NCBI RefSeq assembly: GCF_000024185.1
Contig: NC_013790.1
Span: 953,501-1,017,500 of the forward strand
Source: Methanobrevibacter ruminantium M1
GTDB taxonomy: Archaea > Methanobacteriota > Methanobacteria > Methanobacteriales > Methanobacteriaceae
Direction of reading: 5' to 3'
DNA: 64,000 nucleotides
Position numbers and translations under genes: made by a program. The notes beneath the pieces are model-generated. The model worked only from the letters and a program-made list of their open reading frames with translations, made no database searches and was not told the origin of the DNA. Shown one piece after another: positions 34,387-41,934 of this stretch. Every line of letters starts with the position of its first letter. Position 1 is the first letter of the stretch.

Positions 34387-34596
34387 TTGATAATTTTAAC
34401 ATTGCCAAATCAAATAGAAAGTTTTTTATCAAAGCAAAAAAATATTATAGTTGTGGCAAAAGCCACAAATAAATATCGAGGTGATTATATAACAAGATTA
34501 AATGAAACCAAGTATGTCGAATTTAATATTGGAAATGCACCAAAGGCTATGATATTTAGCCGATGCGATATTTCAAAAGGAGGAAGAGAGACTTAA
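34387..34596 (+). CDS. Possible antitoxin partner of RelE-like toxin
   Basis: 69-codon ORF beginning TTG ATA ATT, without a Shine-Dalgarno, 35 bases ahead of the RelE-like gene on the same strand. The product contains NIIVVAKATNKYRGDYITRL and YVEFNIGNAPKAMIFSR; it is basic and has no known antitoxin domain that I can see. Its place and size suit an antitoxin. The start is uncertain; an internal TTG at 34402 is possible. It may be a truncated gene. Confidence 0.4.
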   Translation: MIILTLPNQIESFLSKQKNIIVVAKATNKYRGDYITRLNETKYVEFNIGNAPKAMIFSRCDISKGGRET

Positions 34597-34631
34597 AAAA
34601 TAGTTTTGTTTAGGTGATGGCATAGGTAGAA

Positions 34632-34952
34632 ATGTCCTTCCCTACTCAAATCAGGAATGAGCAAGAATTCCGTCTTGCCCTTCTGCATTTTTTAGGCGAT
34701 ATCAATGTGGGTCTAGTTTATACAAAGAAATTTTTCAAGGAGTTTATGGGTCTTGACAATTCTGTACGGCAGATATTGGTAAATCAGATCAAGAACGCTT
34801 TGAAAAACCCTGGTTGCGGCAAATTCATGTCTCATAATTATAAGGGTGAAAAAGCCGTTAGGGTTGATAAACGTTATAGATTGCATTTTAAATATGATAA
34901 AAAAGAAAACTTATTTGAGCTAGTATCTTTTTATAAAAAAGACTATCAATAA
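34632..34952 (+). CDS. RelE/ParE-superfamily toxin-like protein
   Basis: 106 residues. The C-terminal 80 residues have the RelE/ParE pattern: YTKKFFKEFMGLD, a helix, YKGEKAVRVDKRYRLHFKY and LFELVSFYKKDYQ, with the basic R-V-D-K-R-Y-R strand that holds catalytic arginines in mRNA interferases. An N-terminal extension of about 30 residues (SFPTQIRNEQEFRLALLHFL) is unusual. Likely an mRNA interferase or gyrase inhibitor; antitoxin may be the ORF before it. Immediately downstream is an orphan antitoxin-type small RNA gene. A fragment of its last codons is repeated at 36859. Confidence 0.65.
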   Translation: MSFPTQIRNEQEFRLALLHFLGDINVGLVYTKKFFKEFMGLDNSVRQILVNQIKNALKNPGCGKFMSHNYKGEKAVRVDKRYRLHFKYDKKENLFELVSFYKKDYQ

Positions 34953-35005
34953 GTTCTTTTTTTATCTTTCCTTCTTTTTTAGCTTTTTTTTAACTTTTAA
35001 GAAAA

Positions 35006-35016
35006 GATTATATATT
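35006..35016 (+). promoter_or_regulatory. TATA box of orphan small RNA
   Basis: GATTATATATT, identical to the TATA box of the small RNA at 37441, about 26-30 bases before the presumed start near 35034. Confidence 0.5.
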
Positions 35017-35033
35017 ATTATTCTTATAATAGT

Positions 35034-35112
35034 TATTGTGAGTACTCAAAAAGTGCACGCAATATGTTGTAGAAATTATTAGTAAGAATTCATCAGAATT
35101 CTTACTTTTAGT
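35034..35112 (+). ncRNA. Orphan copy of locus A antitoxin small RNA
   Basis: About 80 nt. It repeats the small RNA of locus A (37441-37520) almost exactly, including the TATA region, GTGAGTACTC near the 5' end, the pairing segment CAATATGTTGTA (35060-35071), and the terminal hairpin AGTAAGAATTC/GAATTCTTACT (35081-35106, loop ATCA). No 25-codon peptide gene lies upstream; instead the RelE-like gene does. Since the pairing segment is identical, it could act in trans on the locus A peptide mRNA. Confidence 0.6.
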
Positions 35113-35379
35113 TTTAATTAATTAAAAATTTCTTAAAAACTATTTTTCATTTAATAATTTTCAATTTCCATCCAATTCTTGTTTTTCTGTAGATAAATTT
35201 TAATCTATTTAATAAGAAGATTTATTTTTATGATTTTACTTTTCTTGCCTATATTTCGCCATTAAAAGATTTATTTCTAAACTAAAATCCTTAGGCTCTT
35301 AAATCTTCTTTATTAGAAAATTTTATATTAATCTCCAACCAAACTATAATTATCTAATTTTTATATTGTGGGTGATAAT

Positions 35380-36711
35380 GTGTCTAATGAATGTCTAAGA
35401 TGCGGCTATGCAAATGAAGATAATGAAAAATTCTGCATTAACTGCGGTGCAAAGCTTATGGAAGCTGATTCATCTATTCCAGATGATATAATTTCCTGCT
35501 ATTTTTGCGGCTATAAAAACCATGAAGACAACAAGTTCTGCATCAAGTGCGGCACAAGGATTCATCATGAATTGCCCTATGAAAACGAATTGACTGAGAT
35601 TTACACTAGATACGGCGATGTTGTGGATTTCAACAAAGTTTCCTACAATATTTATTATAAATACAACTTGCCTCAAGACTGCTTTCTCCTAAATAGCGAG
35701 CTTAATAACTATGAAAAGTATCATGAGGAATATGATATGGAATGTCCCTTTTGCCATCAAAACTCCTTTTCCGTTATAGACTCTGATATCTCTATAGGAA
35801 GCGTTAAAATTACAGAGTTCCATGAAGACGAGTATCATTGCAGCAGCTGCGGTTTGGAAATTAAATTATGCAAGAAAGATGATAAAAAGATTCCCGGCCG
35901 CAGATATTTGATAGCAAATATGGACAATAAGGAACATTGGATCTGGAAGAAATACGGCAAAACTCCATTGTACAAATATGAATTGGACGAAATTTTCAAT
36001 GGAGGCCTTAGTGATGACGATAAGGCAAGGCTACTCAGCATACATGCGGATTATAATCGAAAAGCCATAAAAATAGTTAATAGATTCAGCATTTATGTTT
36101 CTGTAAGGTTTGCTGCAGAAATCCTATCAGAGGAGGAAAACTCTCTAAAGCCAATTGACACCACCTTCTTTTTGGATGATGACGAGGAAGCCTATTTCAT
36201 GTTCACAGATATTGATTACAGCAAGCCTATGGTCCGTTATTCCACTTTTGGGCAATCCCAAGGTACCTATGATGCAGTCACTTACGGCCAATCTTTCGAT
36301 AATGCATTTTCCTATTTGAATGGCAGGTCATTCTATGCCGACACAATGGGATATTTTTCCACCAGCACATACTCTTCAACCGTATCCTATGAAAAGGTCA
36401 AGGTTGTAGACAGGGGAATTCTCCTTTTAACCAATAAAAGATTGATATTCTCAGGCTCCATCCACTCACTGGATATCGACATCGACAAGATCTTGAACCT
36501 GGTTCATGACAGACAATCCCTTATGATCCATGTCAAAGGACGAAGCAACATTGTTAAATTCTCTAATCTAGATAGTAATACATTTTATTTGAATTTAGAT
36601 GGCAGACAACTTAGCCTAAACTTTACAGGCTACCTCTTAAGAACCTTGATTGTCAAGTTCATGAGTCCAAAGAAAAAGAGGAATCTTTTGAAATCAAAAG
36701 GAAGCCTTTAA
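35380..36711 (+). CDS. Multi-zinc-ribbon protein with C-terminal PH-like domain
   Basis: 443 residues. Two N-terminal zinc ribbons (CLRCG...CINCG and CYFCG...CIKCG, residues 4-60) and a third Cys pair set (CPFCHQN, then CSSCG about 35 residues on) are followed by a body with no clear domain and a C-terminal domain VVDRGILLLTNKRLIFSG, then LVHDRQSLMIHVKGRSNIVK, which resembles bacterial PH/GRAM-like domains. No membrane helix. A regulatory or lipid/protein-binding role is inferred. The start is GTG at 35380 with GGGTGA 4-9 bases upstream; the frame is open four codons upstream. Confidence 0.65.
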   Translation: MSNECLRCGYANEDNEKFCINCGAKLMEADSSIPDDIISCYFCGYKNHEDNKFCIKCGTRIHHELPYENELTEIYTRYGDVVDFNKVSYNIYYKYNLPQDCFLLNSELNNYEKYHEEYDMECPFCHQNSFSVIDSDISIGSVKITEFHEDEYHCSSCGLEIKLCKKDDKKIPGRRYLIANMDNKEHWIWKKYGKTPLYKYELDEIFNGGLSDDDKARLLSIHADYNRKAIKIVNRFSIYVSVRFAAEILSEEENSLKPIDTTFFLDDDEEAYFMFTDIDYSKPMVRYSTFGQSQGTYDAVTYGQSFDNAFSYLNGRSFYADTMGYFSTSTYSSTVSYEKVKVVDRGILLLTNKRLIFSGSIHSLDIDIDKILNLVHDRQSLMIHVKGRSNIVKFSNLDSNTFYLNLDGRQLSLNFTGYLLRTLIVKFMSPKKKRNLLKSKGSL

Positions 36712-37009
36712 GCCAAAAAGAGCATTCCTCTTATTATAAGCATATGTTTTTTTAATCCGTATTTTCCTTATTTTCCTTATTCGATATTTATTTTTCTTAA
36801 ATCCATATTTCTTTAAGCTAGTTATATGGGAAAAATACTCATATTATGATAGTCTCTATATAAAAAAGACTATCAATAAGTTATTTTTTCATATTTTATT
36901 CTTTTTTAGTTTTTTTTATAATTTAAAGAAATAATTTGCATTAATAATCCTTTTCTCTAATTTTTATTAATTAAATCACCATATGCTTGATTAAAATCAT
37001 TGTTCCAAT
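36712..37009. other. Gap with a remnant of the RelE-like gene end
   Basis: AT-rich. At 36859-36885 the sequence TATAAAAAAGACTATCAATA and the following AGTT repeats the last codons (YKKDYQ and stop) and first untranslated bases of the RelE-like gene at 34632. The copy is embedded in a hairpin GATAGTC...GACTATC. No complete gene is present. Confidence 0.55.
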
Positions 37010-37151
37010 ATTAAATCAATTTAACACTTTGAAGTCAAAATTGTTACGATATCAAAACAATTTAACACTTTGAAATCAATATTGTAGCGATATCAAATCA
37101 ATTTAACATTATCGCATCAATTTTACGAAGTAAAATCAATATTGGGGCGAT
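37010..37151 (+). repeat. Operator-like repeat array upstream of locus A
   Basis: Four imperfect units at 37010, 37051, 37092 and 37116, with a period of 41 bases for the full copies. Each begins ATNAAANCAATTTAAC, most end TCAATATTGTNGCGAT, and the last contains ATTTTAC-GAA-GTAAAAT. The array ends 14 bases before the TATA box of the 25-codon gene. The same array recurs at 43021. It probably binds a regulator as direct repeats. Confidence 0.7.
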
Positions 37152-37164
37152 AAATACCGTTTAA

Positions 37165-37174
37165 TTTATAAATA
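37165..37174 (+). promoter_or_regulatory. TATA box of locus A toxin
   Basis: TTTATAAATA, 82 bases before the ATG at 37247; a start about 26 bases downstream gives a leader of roughly 50-55 nt. The same box at the same spacing (83) occurs in locus B. Confidence 0.65.
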
Positions 37175-37221
37175 ATGAACTTTAAACTAATATTGAAGGT
37201 TTTTCTTACTTAAATAAAAAT

Positions 37222-37233
37222 TACAACATATTG
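37222..37233 (+). promoter_or_regulatory. Antisense target in the locus A leader
   Basis: TACAACATATTG is the exact complement of CAATATGTTGTA in the small RNA at 37468-37479 (and in the orphan RNA at 35060). It ends one base before the Shine-Dalgarno GGAGG (37235-37239), so pairing would hinder 30S binding. Confidence 0.65.
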
Positions 37234-37246
37234 TGGAGGGTTAATT

Positions 37247-37324
37247 ATGAAGTTCGACCGGAACGAAATCATAACTATACTTCTCGAATTGGTCAAGATC
37301 ATCATTTTGATGATTAAAGACTAA
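37247..37324 (+). CDS. 25-residue amphipathic peptide, candidate type I toxin (locus A)
   Basis: Begins MKFDRNEIIT and ends IIILMIKD, with ILLELVK between: charged ends around a mostly aliphatic amphipathic helix, typical of small membrane-damaging toxins. GGAGGG stands 7-12 bases before the ATG. The nearly identical ORF in locus B (43260, MKFERNEIIT... with LVKIIIL kept) shows amino-acid conservation across both copies, with several synonymous codon changes (AAG/AAA, GGxxCGG kept, TTG/TTA, AAG/AAA), so it is translated. Flanks, promoter and downstream RNA are also conserved. Toxicity is inferred, not shown. Confidence 0.75.
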   Translation: MKFDRNEIITILLELVKIIILMIKD

Positions 37325-37413
37325 TTCCGCACTTAGACAGTCGAATGCCAAAAAATATTAAGTTTTTTTTAATTTTTTCTTTGGTAAGCTTTTTCCTTCA
37401 TCTTTTAAGAAAA

Positions 37414-37427
37414 GATTATATATTATT
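37414..37427 (+). promoter_or_regulatory. TATA box of locus A small RNA
   Basis: GATTATATATTATT, about 25 bases before the presumed RNA start near 37441. The same box stands in the orphan and locus B copies. Confidence 0.6.
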
Positions 37428-37440
37428 ATTCTTATAATAG

Positions 37441-37520
37441 TTATTGTGAGTACTCAAAAAGTGCACGCAATATGTTGTAGAAATTATTAGTAAGAATTCT
37501 TCAGAATTCTTACTTTTAGT
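37441..37520 (+). ncRNA. Candidate antitoxin small RNA (locus A)
   Basis: About 80 nt, same strand as the toxin, starting about 117 bases after its stop. It contains GTGAGTACTC (5' region, shared with the other copies), the segment CAATATGTTGTA (37468-37479) that is exactly complementary to the toxin leader, and a terminal 11-pair hairpin AGTAAGAATTC/GAATTCTTACT (37489-37514, loop TTCA) followed by a T-rich run. No ORF. Because it is encoded downstream and not overlapping, it acts in trans by short pairing, like IstR or RatA-type antitoxins. Confidence 0.65.
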
Positions 37521-37934
37521 TTTTAAATTGAATCCTTTTTTTTAAATCCTTATTTTCTTGTTCAATTACTGATTTTTTTAATCATTATTTCTTTATATAA
37601 TAACTATTTTTTCTCAAATTCCCTATTTCTTTAACCTAATGATAAAAATATTCATTCTAATAAATGTTCAAGGTATTTTGCATATACATTTACTGAAATA
37701 TCAATCTCCTTTGGCCTCTAAAACCCCGGAGGATGAGTAAAACTATTTAAAACTAAACTATCTTATTTCTATTCAAATAATCTCCAATATAATAATCCTC
37801 CCTTTTTATTCGATTTCTTCCATAACTTTAATTTCATTCTTAAAAAATCATAAAAAATACAAAGATTTATATGTGACTATGTCCTTATACTTTTTGAAAA
37901 AGTGAAATATGTAATTTTGATTGGAGGTAAAGTT
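37521..37934. other. AT-rich gap
   Basis: About 400 bases with no recognised gene. A short GC-richer stretch near 37713-37735 (GGCCTCTAAAACCCCGGAGG) has a small inverted repeat CCTC/GAGG. The right edge is the GGAGGT binding site of the next gene. Confidence 0.4.
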
Positions 37935-38252
37935 ATGAATATAAGTGAAAAAATAAAAGAAATGCAAGGGGATTTAGGCAAATATCATGCTTTGGAGAAA
38001 AAAGAAGGAGAATGTGGATTGGAAAACCTGATTATGCTCATACTAAATGACGGAGGCCAATTCGGTCCGGGCAAAATCATTGGTGAAAGCAGTGAATTTT
38101 TAGACTTTATGTTTTATAAGAGACAAGGACCGATCTTCTCTCTCAGCATAAAGAAGGAACACCTTAGCGGATTTTCAATTTTCCATAAGGCAATTGATGA
38201 TGAGAAACAAGCAGCAGCCAATATTGGAATCCCCAAGGCATTGTATCAATAA
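37935..38252 (+). CDS. Unknown small protein, tandem paralogue 1
   Basis: 105 residues starting MNISEKIKEMQGDLGKYHAL. It shares with the next gene the pattern SEKI-x-E-x-QG, II-G-E-S-x-E-(F/Y)-(L/I)-D, a strand FSLSIKKEHLSGF/FTVSIKKERIVGF and FHK. A small beta-rich domain is likely. Not recognised. TTGGAGGT 8 bases before ATG 37935 fixes the start. Co-transcription with the 38319 gene is probable (66-base gap). Confidence 0.6.
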   Translation: MNISEKIKEMQGDLGKYHALEKKEGECGLENLIMLILNDGGQFGPGKIIGESSEFLDFMFYKRQGPIFSLSIKKEHLSGFSIFHKAIDDEKQAAANIGIPKALYQ

Positions 38253-38318
38253 TTGGATAATTTATTTAAAACTAGAGCTAATATTATTATATTTAATTAA
38301 TTGGGTGAGGTAATGATT

Positions 38319-38642
38319 ATGAATTTCAGTGAAAAAATCGAAGAAATCCAAGGAAAAGTCAAGAGTTACAATTCAGAGATTAAAGGCATGAAAAACATTC
38401 CATCAGAAAAGATGATTAGGGTCATGATGGCAGAAGGAGAAATACTTGAGCCATGCATGATCATTGGTGAAAGTGATGAATATATTGATCTTATGGTTGT
38501 GGATTTAGACAAGGGACCAGTTTTTACAGTTTCCATAAAAAAGGAAAGAATAGTTGGATTTGGCACTTTCCATAAGCCTTTAGATGAGTTGGCCTATCCT
38601 GAAGAAGAGCTAAATGCAGTCCCTGCTGCATTATATCTCTAA
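38319..38642 (+). CDS. Unknown small protein, tandem paralogue 2
   Basis: 107 residues starting MNFSEKIEEIQGKVKSY, a clear diverged copy of the preceding gene. I choose ATG 38319 because GAGGT lies 8 bases before it and because it aligns with the start of the paralogue; an ATG two codons earlier touches the binding site. Ends PAALYL like its partner (PKALYQ). Function unknown. Confidence 0.6.
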   Translation: MNFSEKIEEIQGKVKSYNSEIKGMKNIPSEKMIRVMMAEGEILEPCMIIGESDEYIDLMVVDLDKGPVFTVSIKKERIVGFGTFHKPLDELAYPEEELNAVPAALYL

Positions 38643-38791
38643 CTTTTTTTTATTTTATTTATTTTTATTTTATGCCCTAAAACAATGTTTATGAACTTAA
38701 TAAAAGGATTAGTAAAAAAAAATTATCGATAAAAGTTAATTAGAGGAATTTGCAAAGAAAATTGAAAAAATAAGCAATAAATCGTGATAAG

Positions 38792-39103
38792 ATGATGCAA
38801 ATAATTGAAAAAGTGGAAAAGGAACTGGAAAAGCTTGGCCTTACAGTGGATACGGTTGCAAACGATCATATCATTGAAGCATGTGTCACCAAGGTTTCAT
38901 TGGAGGACAACTTAAGCAAAGTAGGAATCGATTTCGACCAAATTGAAAAGAAGCTTTATCCCTATTCAACATTTGTCATTCAAATGATTCAACATCTCGA
39001 TGAAGGGGGATCCACTGAAGATATGATTAGGGCATTCCTAATCGAAGCATTAAATTATTCACTGGAATTAGGGGATGCATTTGGAATCTCTTTAGAGGAA
39101 TAG
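38792..39103 (+). CDS. Unknown acidic helical protein
   Basis: 103 residues (or 102 from the second ATG). Helix-rich and acidic: IIEKVEKELEKLGLTVD, VSLEDNLSKVGIDFDQIEKK and MIRAFLIEALNYSLELGD. Not recognised. It continues the run of small plus-strand genes after the two paralogues. The binding site is weak (GTGATAAG). Confidence 0.5.
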   Translation: MMQIIEKVEKELEKLGLTVDTVANDHIIEACVTKVSLEDNLSKVGIDFDQIEKKLYPYSTFVIQMIQHLDEGGSTEDMIRAFLIEALNYSLELGDAFGISLEE

Positions 39104-39198
39104 ATTAATATCCATTCTCTTTTGATACATCTAGTTAAATATCAATATATAAATATTAAAATCAACATACCTATGATTAATGAAAGGAGTTGTTTTTA

Positions 39199-39447
39199 AT
39201 GAATAAACAAAACGTATTTGCTTTGATATTATTAACAATCATTCTTTTATCTGTAGTTGCTGTCAGCGGATGCATTGGAAAATCCTCTGATAATTCTGCA
39301 AGCGATTCATCTGGAGATTCCGATGATTCCAGTAATTCCATATTTCACAGTGGCTCTGACAGTGACGATGATGATAATGATGACAATAATGATAAGGACG
39401 ACAAAAACGATAATGATAAAGACGATAAAGATGATGATGACGATTGA
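39199..39447 (+). CDS. Short acidic lipoprotein-like protein
   Basis: 82 residues. A signal-type helix (FALILLTIILLSVVAVSGC) ends in a lipobox-like VSGC followed by IG, and the mature part is almost entirely Ser, Asp, Asn and Lys, ending in a long Asp-rich tail. A cell-surface anchored polyanion, possibly metal-binding (Ca). GAAAGGAG precedes ATG 39199. Low-complexity content makes family assignment impossible. Confidence 0.6.
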   Translation: MNKQNVFALILLTIILLSVVAVSGCIGKSSDNSASDSSGDSDDSSNSIFHSGSDSDDDDNDDNNDKDDKNDNDKDDKDDDDD

Positions 39448-39771
39448 AAGCTTTAGTCTTCAAGAATCAACTTTATGCCAAAATTATCTTTAGAGATGTC
39501 TTAGGAATCATTTGCCTTAAGGCGCTCTAGATTGAGTTGCTTATCAAAATCAAATAAACTTTTCATAGCTTTTTTTTTTATTTTCGCTATTTTTTATTTA
39601 TTATTTATTTACTCATTTTATTTTTTCATTTTATTTATTCATTTTATTTATTTATTTTATTTATTCATTTATTCATTTTTTCATTTAGTTTTTTTTATCT
39701 ATTAATTCTTGCAAAACTTATTTTAGCTTCCAAAAGCCTATTTTAAACTAATTTAAGCTTTAAATTAATGT

Positions 39772-40410
39772 TTAATCATCATACAATGTATCATAATTAA
39801 TAAACTCTTTTATCACATTTTTATTATCAACATCCACTCTTTCACGGTATATGCACTCACCAGAATCAAATTGGGTTTTATATACTTCAAATATTGCATA
39901 GTCTGCCTTTCCATCAAAATAGATTATGTATGGCACTTCCCCAAGATAGCAAGTTCCCATATATTGGCTGTCATTATACAATACTTTCCCATTTTTCGAA
40001 TAGAAAATAACATTTGTGGCATGCTGGCCATAGCTTCTCTCTTTGTATGTAATCTGATATCCATAATCGGTAGTGATTTTTGAGTTATACTGGTTTGAAT
40101 AGATGTATCGGGTAATATTCAAATCATCCACTGTCACTGAACTGGACAATGAATTAGTAATTGCTGGAATGCCAATGTTTGCAAAAACAACTATCCCAAG
40201 AACAATTAGAATTCCTATAAGGCAGTATTTTCCAAGGCTACCGTCTTCTGAGCTTTCTGCACCAGAGGAAGATCCATAGCTGCCTCCTGATGAGTATCTT
40301 GGAACATAGTCTGAAGAGCCATCATAGCCTCTTCCATACATCTTCTCTGAGTCGCTAGCTCCATAGTGATAGTCTGCATTCTGCATAAAGAAGTCATCGT
40401 CACCTATCAT
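39772..40410 (-). CDS. Single-span membrane protein of unknown function
   Basis: 212 residues. A cytoplasmic N-terminus of about 70 residues rich in Gly, Ser, Tyr and Asp (DGSSDYVPRYSSGGSYGSSS) is followed by a membrane helix (CLIGILIVLGIVVFANIGIP) and an outside domain of about 110 residues with strands and two Cys. GGGGGAAAAAT before the ATG. Not recognised. Confidence 0.6.
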   Translation of the reverse strand: MIGDDDFFMQNADYHYGASDSEKMYGRGYDGSSDYVPRYSSGGSYGSSSGAESSEDGSLGKYCLIGILIVLGIVVFANIGIPAITNSLSSSVTVDDLNITRYIYSNQYNSKITTDYGYQITYKERSYGQHATNVIFYSKNGKVLYNDSQYMGTCYLGEVPYIIYFDGKADYAIFEVYKTQFDSGECIYRERVDVDNKNVIKEFINYDTLYDD

Positions 40411-40553
40411 GTATTTTTCCCCCTATTTTTAGTTATTTTTAGTTATTTTAGTTATTATTTAATTAATTTTATTTATTTTTTAAGCCTTTTTCCCTATATT
40501 TCTTTTTTTATAAGCCTTATTTACTATTATATTATTTCCTTTTTCCCAATATA

Positions 40554-41339
40554 TCATATCTTAGGAAGAATATTATTTGGAGAAACCATAGAATCATTAT
40601 AATAATGTTTCTTATATTCTATAAATGGGAATTTCAATCCATTAATTCCATATCTTGGATTATATCCAAAGACATTTATATATTCTCCAAGGTCATCACG
40701 TTCATCCTTCAGTGACAAACAAACTTCATACAATCCTTTTGCATCACCAATCGCCCTATGGAAATTAACATTCCTTATATCATAATGCTCAACGGCATCG
40801 CTAAACTTATGGGGATAGGCCTTTCTATCCTTAAAAACGGTCATTGGATCTAGCCATTTAACATCCTCAATGATTGCCTCTGCCTCATGAGGGTAATGTC
40901 TTTTAAGCAGACCATAGGCGAATGACAAGTCAAATTGGCAATTATATGCTATCATCAATGTTCCAGAGATTAATTTTTCCTTTAAATCCTGAGCAACGTC
41001 CCCTTCACTCACTCCTTCATCTATCAGCATATCATTAGTGATTCCGGTAATTCTTGTGATTGTGGAATCTATCCTTTCTCCAATATTGATAAGCTTATCA
41101 TACTCCTCTATTATTTTCCCGTCTTCAATGACAAGCATTCCAAGTTCGATTATTTTGCAGTAATTAGGATTCAATCCGGATGTTTCAGTATCAAAGAATA
41201 TTATTCTATTGATTCCATGCTCCACAATTCCTTCGTCAAGGGTTTTAGAGTGTGATACAGGTTCTAAAAAGGAGTTGCATTCCGGACAAAACATCAAGTC
41301 CCTTGGAAATTCCTTTCTACATATCTTGCAATATTTCAT
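40554..41339 (-). CDS. DEDDh 3'-5' exonuclease with N-terminal zinc ribbon
   Basis: 261 residues. The first 27 residues form a zinc ribbon (CKICR, CPECN). The exonuclease domain has ExoI FFDTETSG (D, E), ExoII IAYNCQFDLSF (D) and ExoIII FHRAIGDAKG (H, D), the complete DEDDh set of the DnaQ/epsilon family. It probably trims DNA or RNA ends or proofreads; in methanogens its partner is unknown. GGGGGATGGC precedes the ATG. The zinc ribbon fusion is unusual for DnaQ proteins and could target the enzyme. Confidence 0.88.
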   Translation of the reverse strand: MKYCKICRKEFPRDLMFCPECNSFLEPVSHSKTLDEGIVEHGINRIIFFDTETSGLNPNYCKIIELGMLVIEDGKIIEEYDKLINIGERIDSTITRITGITNDMLIDEGVSEGDVAQDLKEKLISGTLMIAYNCQFDLSFAYGLLKRHYPHEAEAIIEDVKWLDPMTVFKDRKAYPHKFSDAVEHYDIRNVNFHRAIGDAKGLYEVCLSLKDERDDLGEYINVFGYNPRYGINGLKFPFIEYKKHYYNDSMVSPNNILPKI

Positions 41340-41762
41340 GCCATCCCCCTTATTTTATTTTGTTTTATAAATATCGTAAACTCTGATTAAAAATAGATTA
41401 AAATTAAATAAAAACTAATTTAAATGTTTAAGCTATAGGATTTTAGATTAATATTTACCCATCGTTCTATTGTTTAATTCTATTTTCTTATAAGTATTTA
41501 TTTTTTTATATTTTTATTTTCTAAAATAGTTACAAGCCTTTCGTAAAATACTTATTTAATATTTAATGAACTGAATTAAGCGGAAATTAGGTGAATAACT
41601 GAATTAAGCAGAACTTAGGTGAAAACTGGATTAAACAGAACTTAGGTGAAAACTGGATTAAACAGAACTTAGGTGAATAAATTAAACAAAAGTTTATTTA
41701 AAATGTCTTAATCATATCAATCAGTAAAATTCAGCTTTAAATTTCATCAAAAAAAATAGAAA
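41340..41762. repeat. Gap with four 27-28 bp repeats
   Basis: Between about 41571 and 41690 four copies of a 27-28 bp unit recur: CTGAATTAAGC or CTGGATTAAAC, then AGAACTTAGGTGAA. Each includes TTAGGTGAA, identical to the usual ribosome binding site, but no ORF follows. The rest is AT-rich. Confidence 0.65.
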
Positions 41763-41844
41763 TAGAGACAAGGGGATTCGAACCCCTGAAGAACTAATCA
41801 ACAGATCTTGAGTCTGCCGCGTTTGACCGCTTCGCTATGTCTCT
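41763..41844 (-). tRNA. tRNA-Leu(CAA)
   Basis: On the minus strand: acceptor AGAGACA pairs with TGTCTCT; D-arm GCGAAGCGGTCAAACGCG; anticodon arm GCAGA-CTCAAGA-TCTGT with anticodon CAA; long variable arm (TGATTAGTTCTTC), typical of leucine tRNA; T-arm AGGGG-TTCGAAT-CCCCT. Discriminator A at 41763; CCA is not encoded. 82 nt. Confidence 0.93.
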
Positions 41845-41934
41845 AAATAATGCTTTTTAAGAAATCACTTTTTTTAGTATGGTGAATTGGTTAAGTGATT
41901 CCTATTTAATATTGTGTTGTCATAGTATATAAAT

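Noticed and set aside
34387-34596. Confident antitoxin call for the ORF before the RelE-like gene
   Set aside because: Only position and size support it; start codon is TTG without a binding site and no antitoxin fold is visible, so it is listed at low confidence.
37702-37740. GC-rich patch with CCTC/GAGG as a small RNA gene
   Set aside because: The stem is only four pairs and no TATA box or conserved copy is visible.
39257-39493. Alternative-frame ORF over the Asp-rich lipoprotein gene
   Set aside because: It is a shadow of low-complexity GAT repeats; the real frame has a signal peptide and a Shine-Dalgarno.
41571-41690. Four 27-28 bp repeats as a CRISPR array
   Set aside because: The units are contiguous without unique spacers and no cas genes are near; they are a simple tandem repeat.
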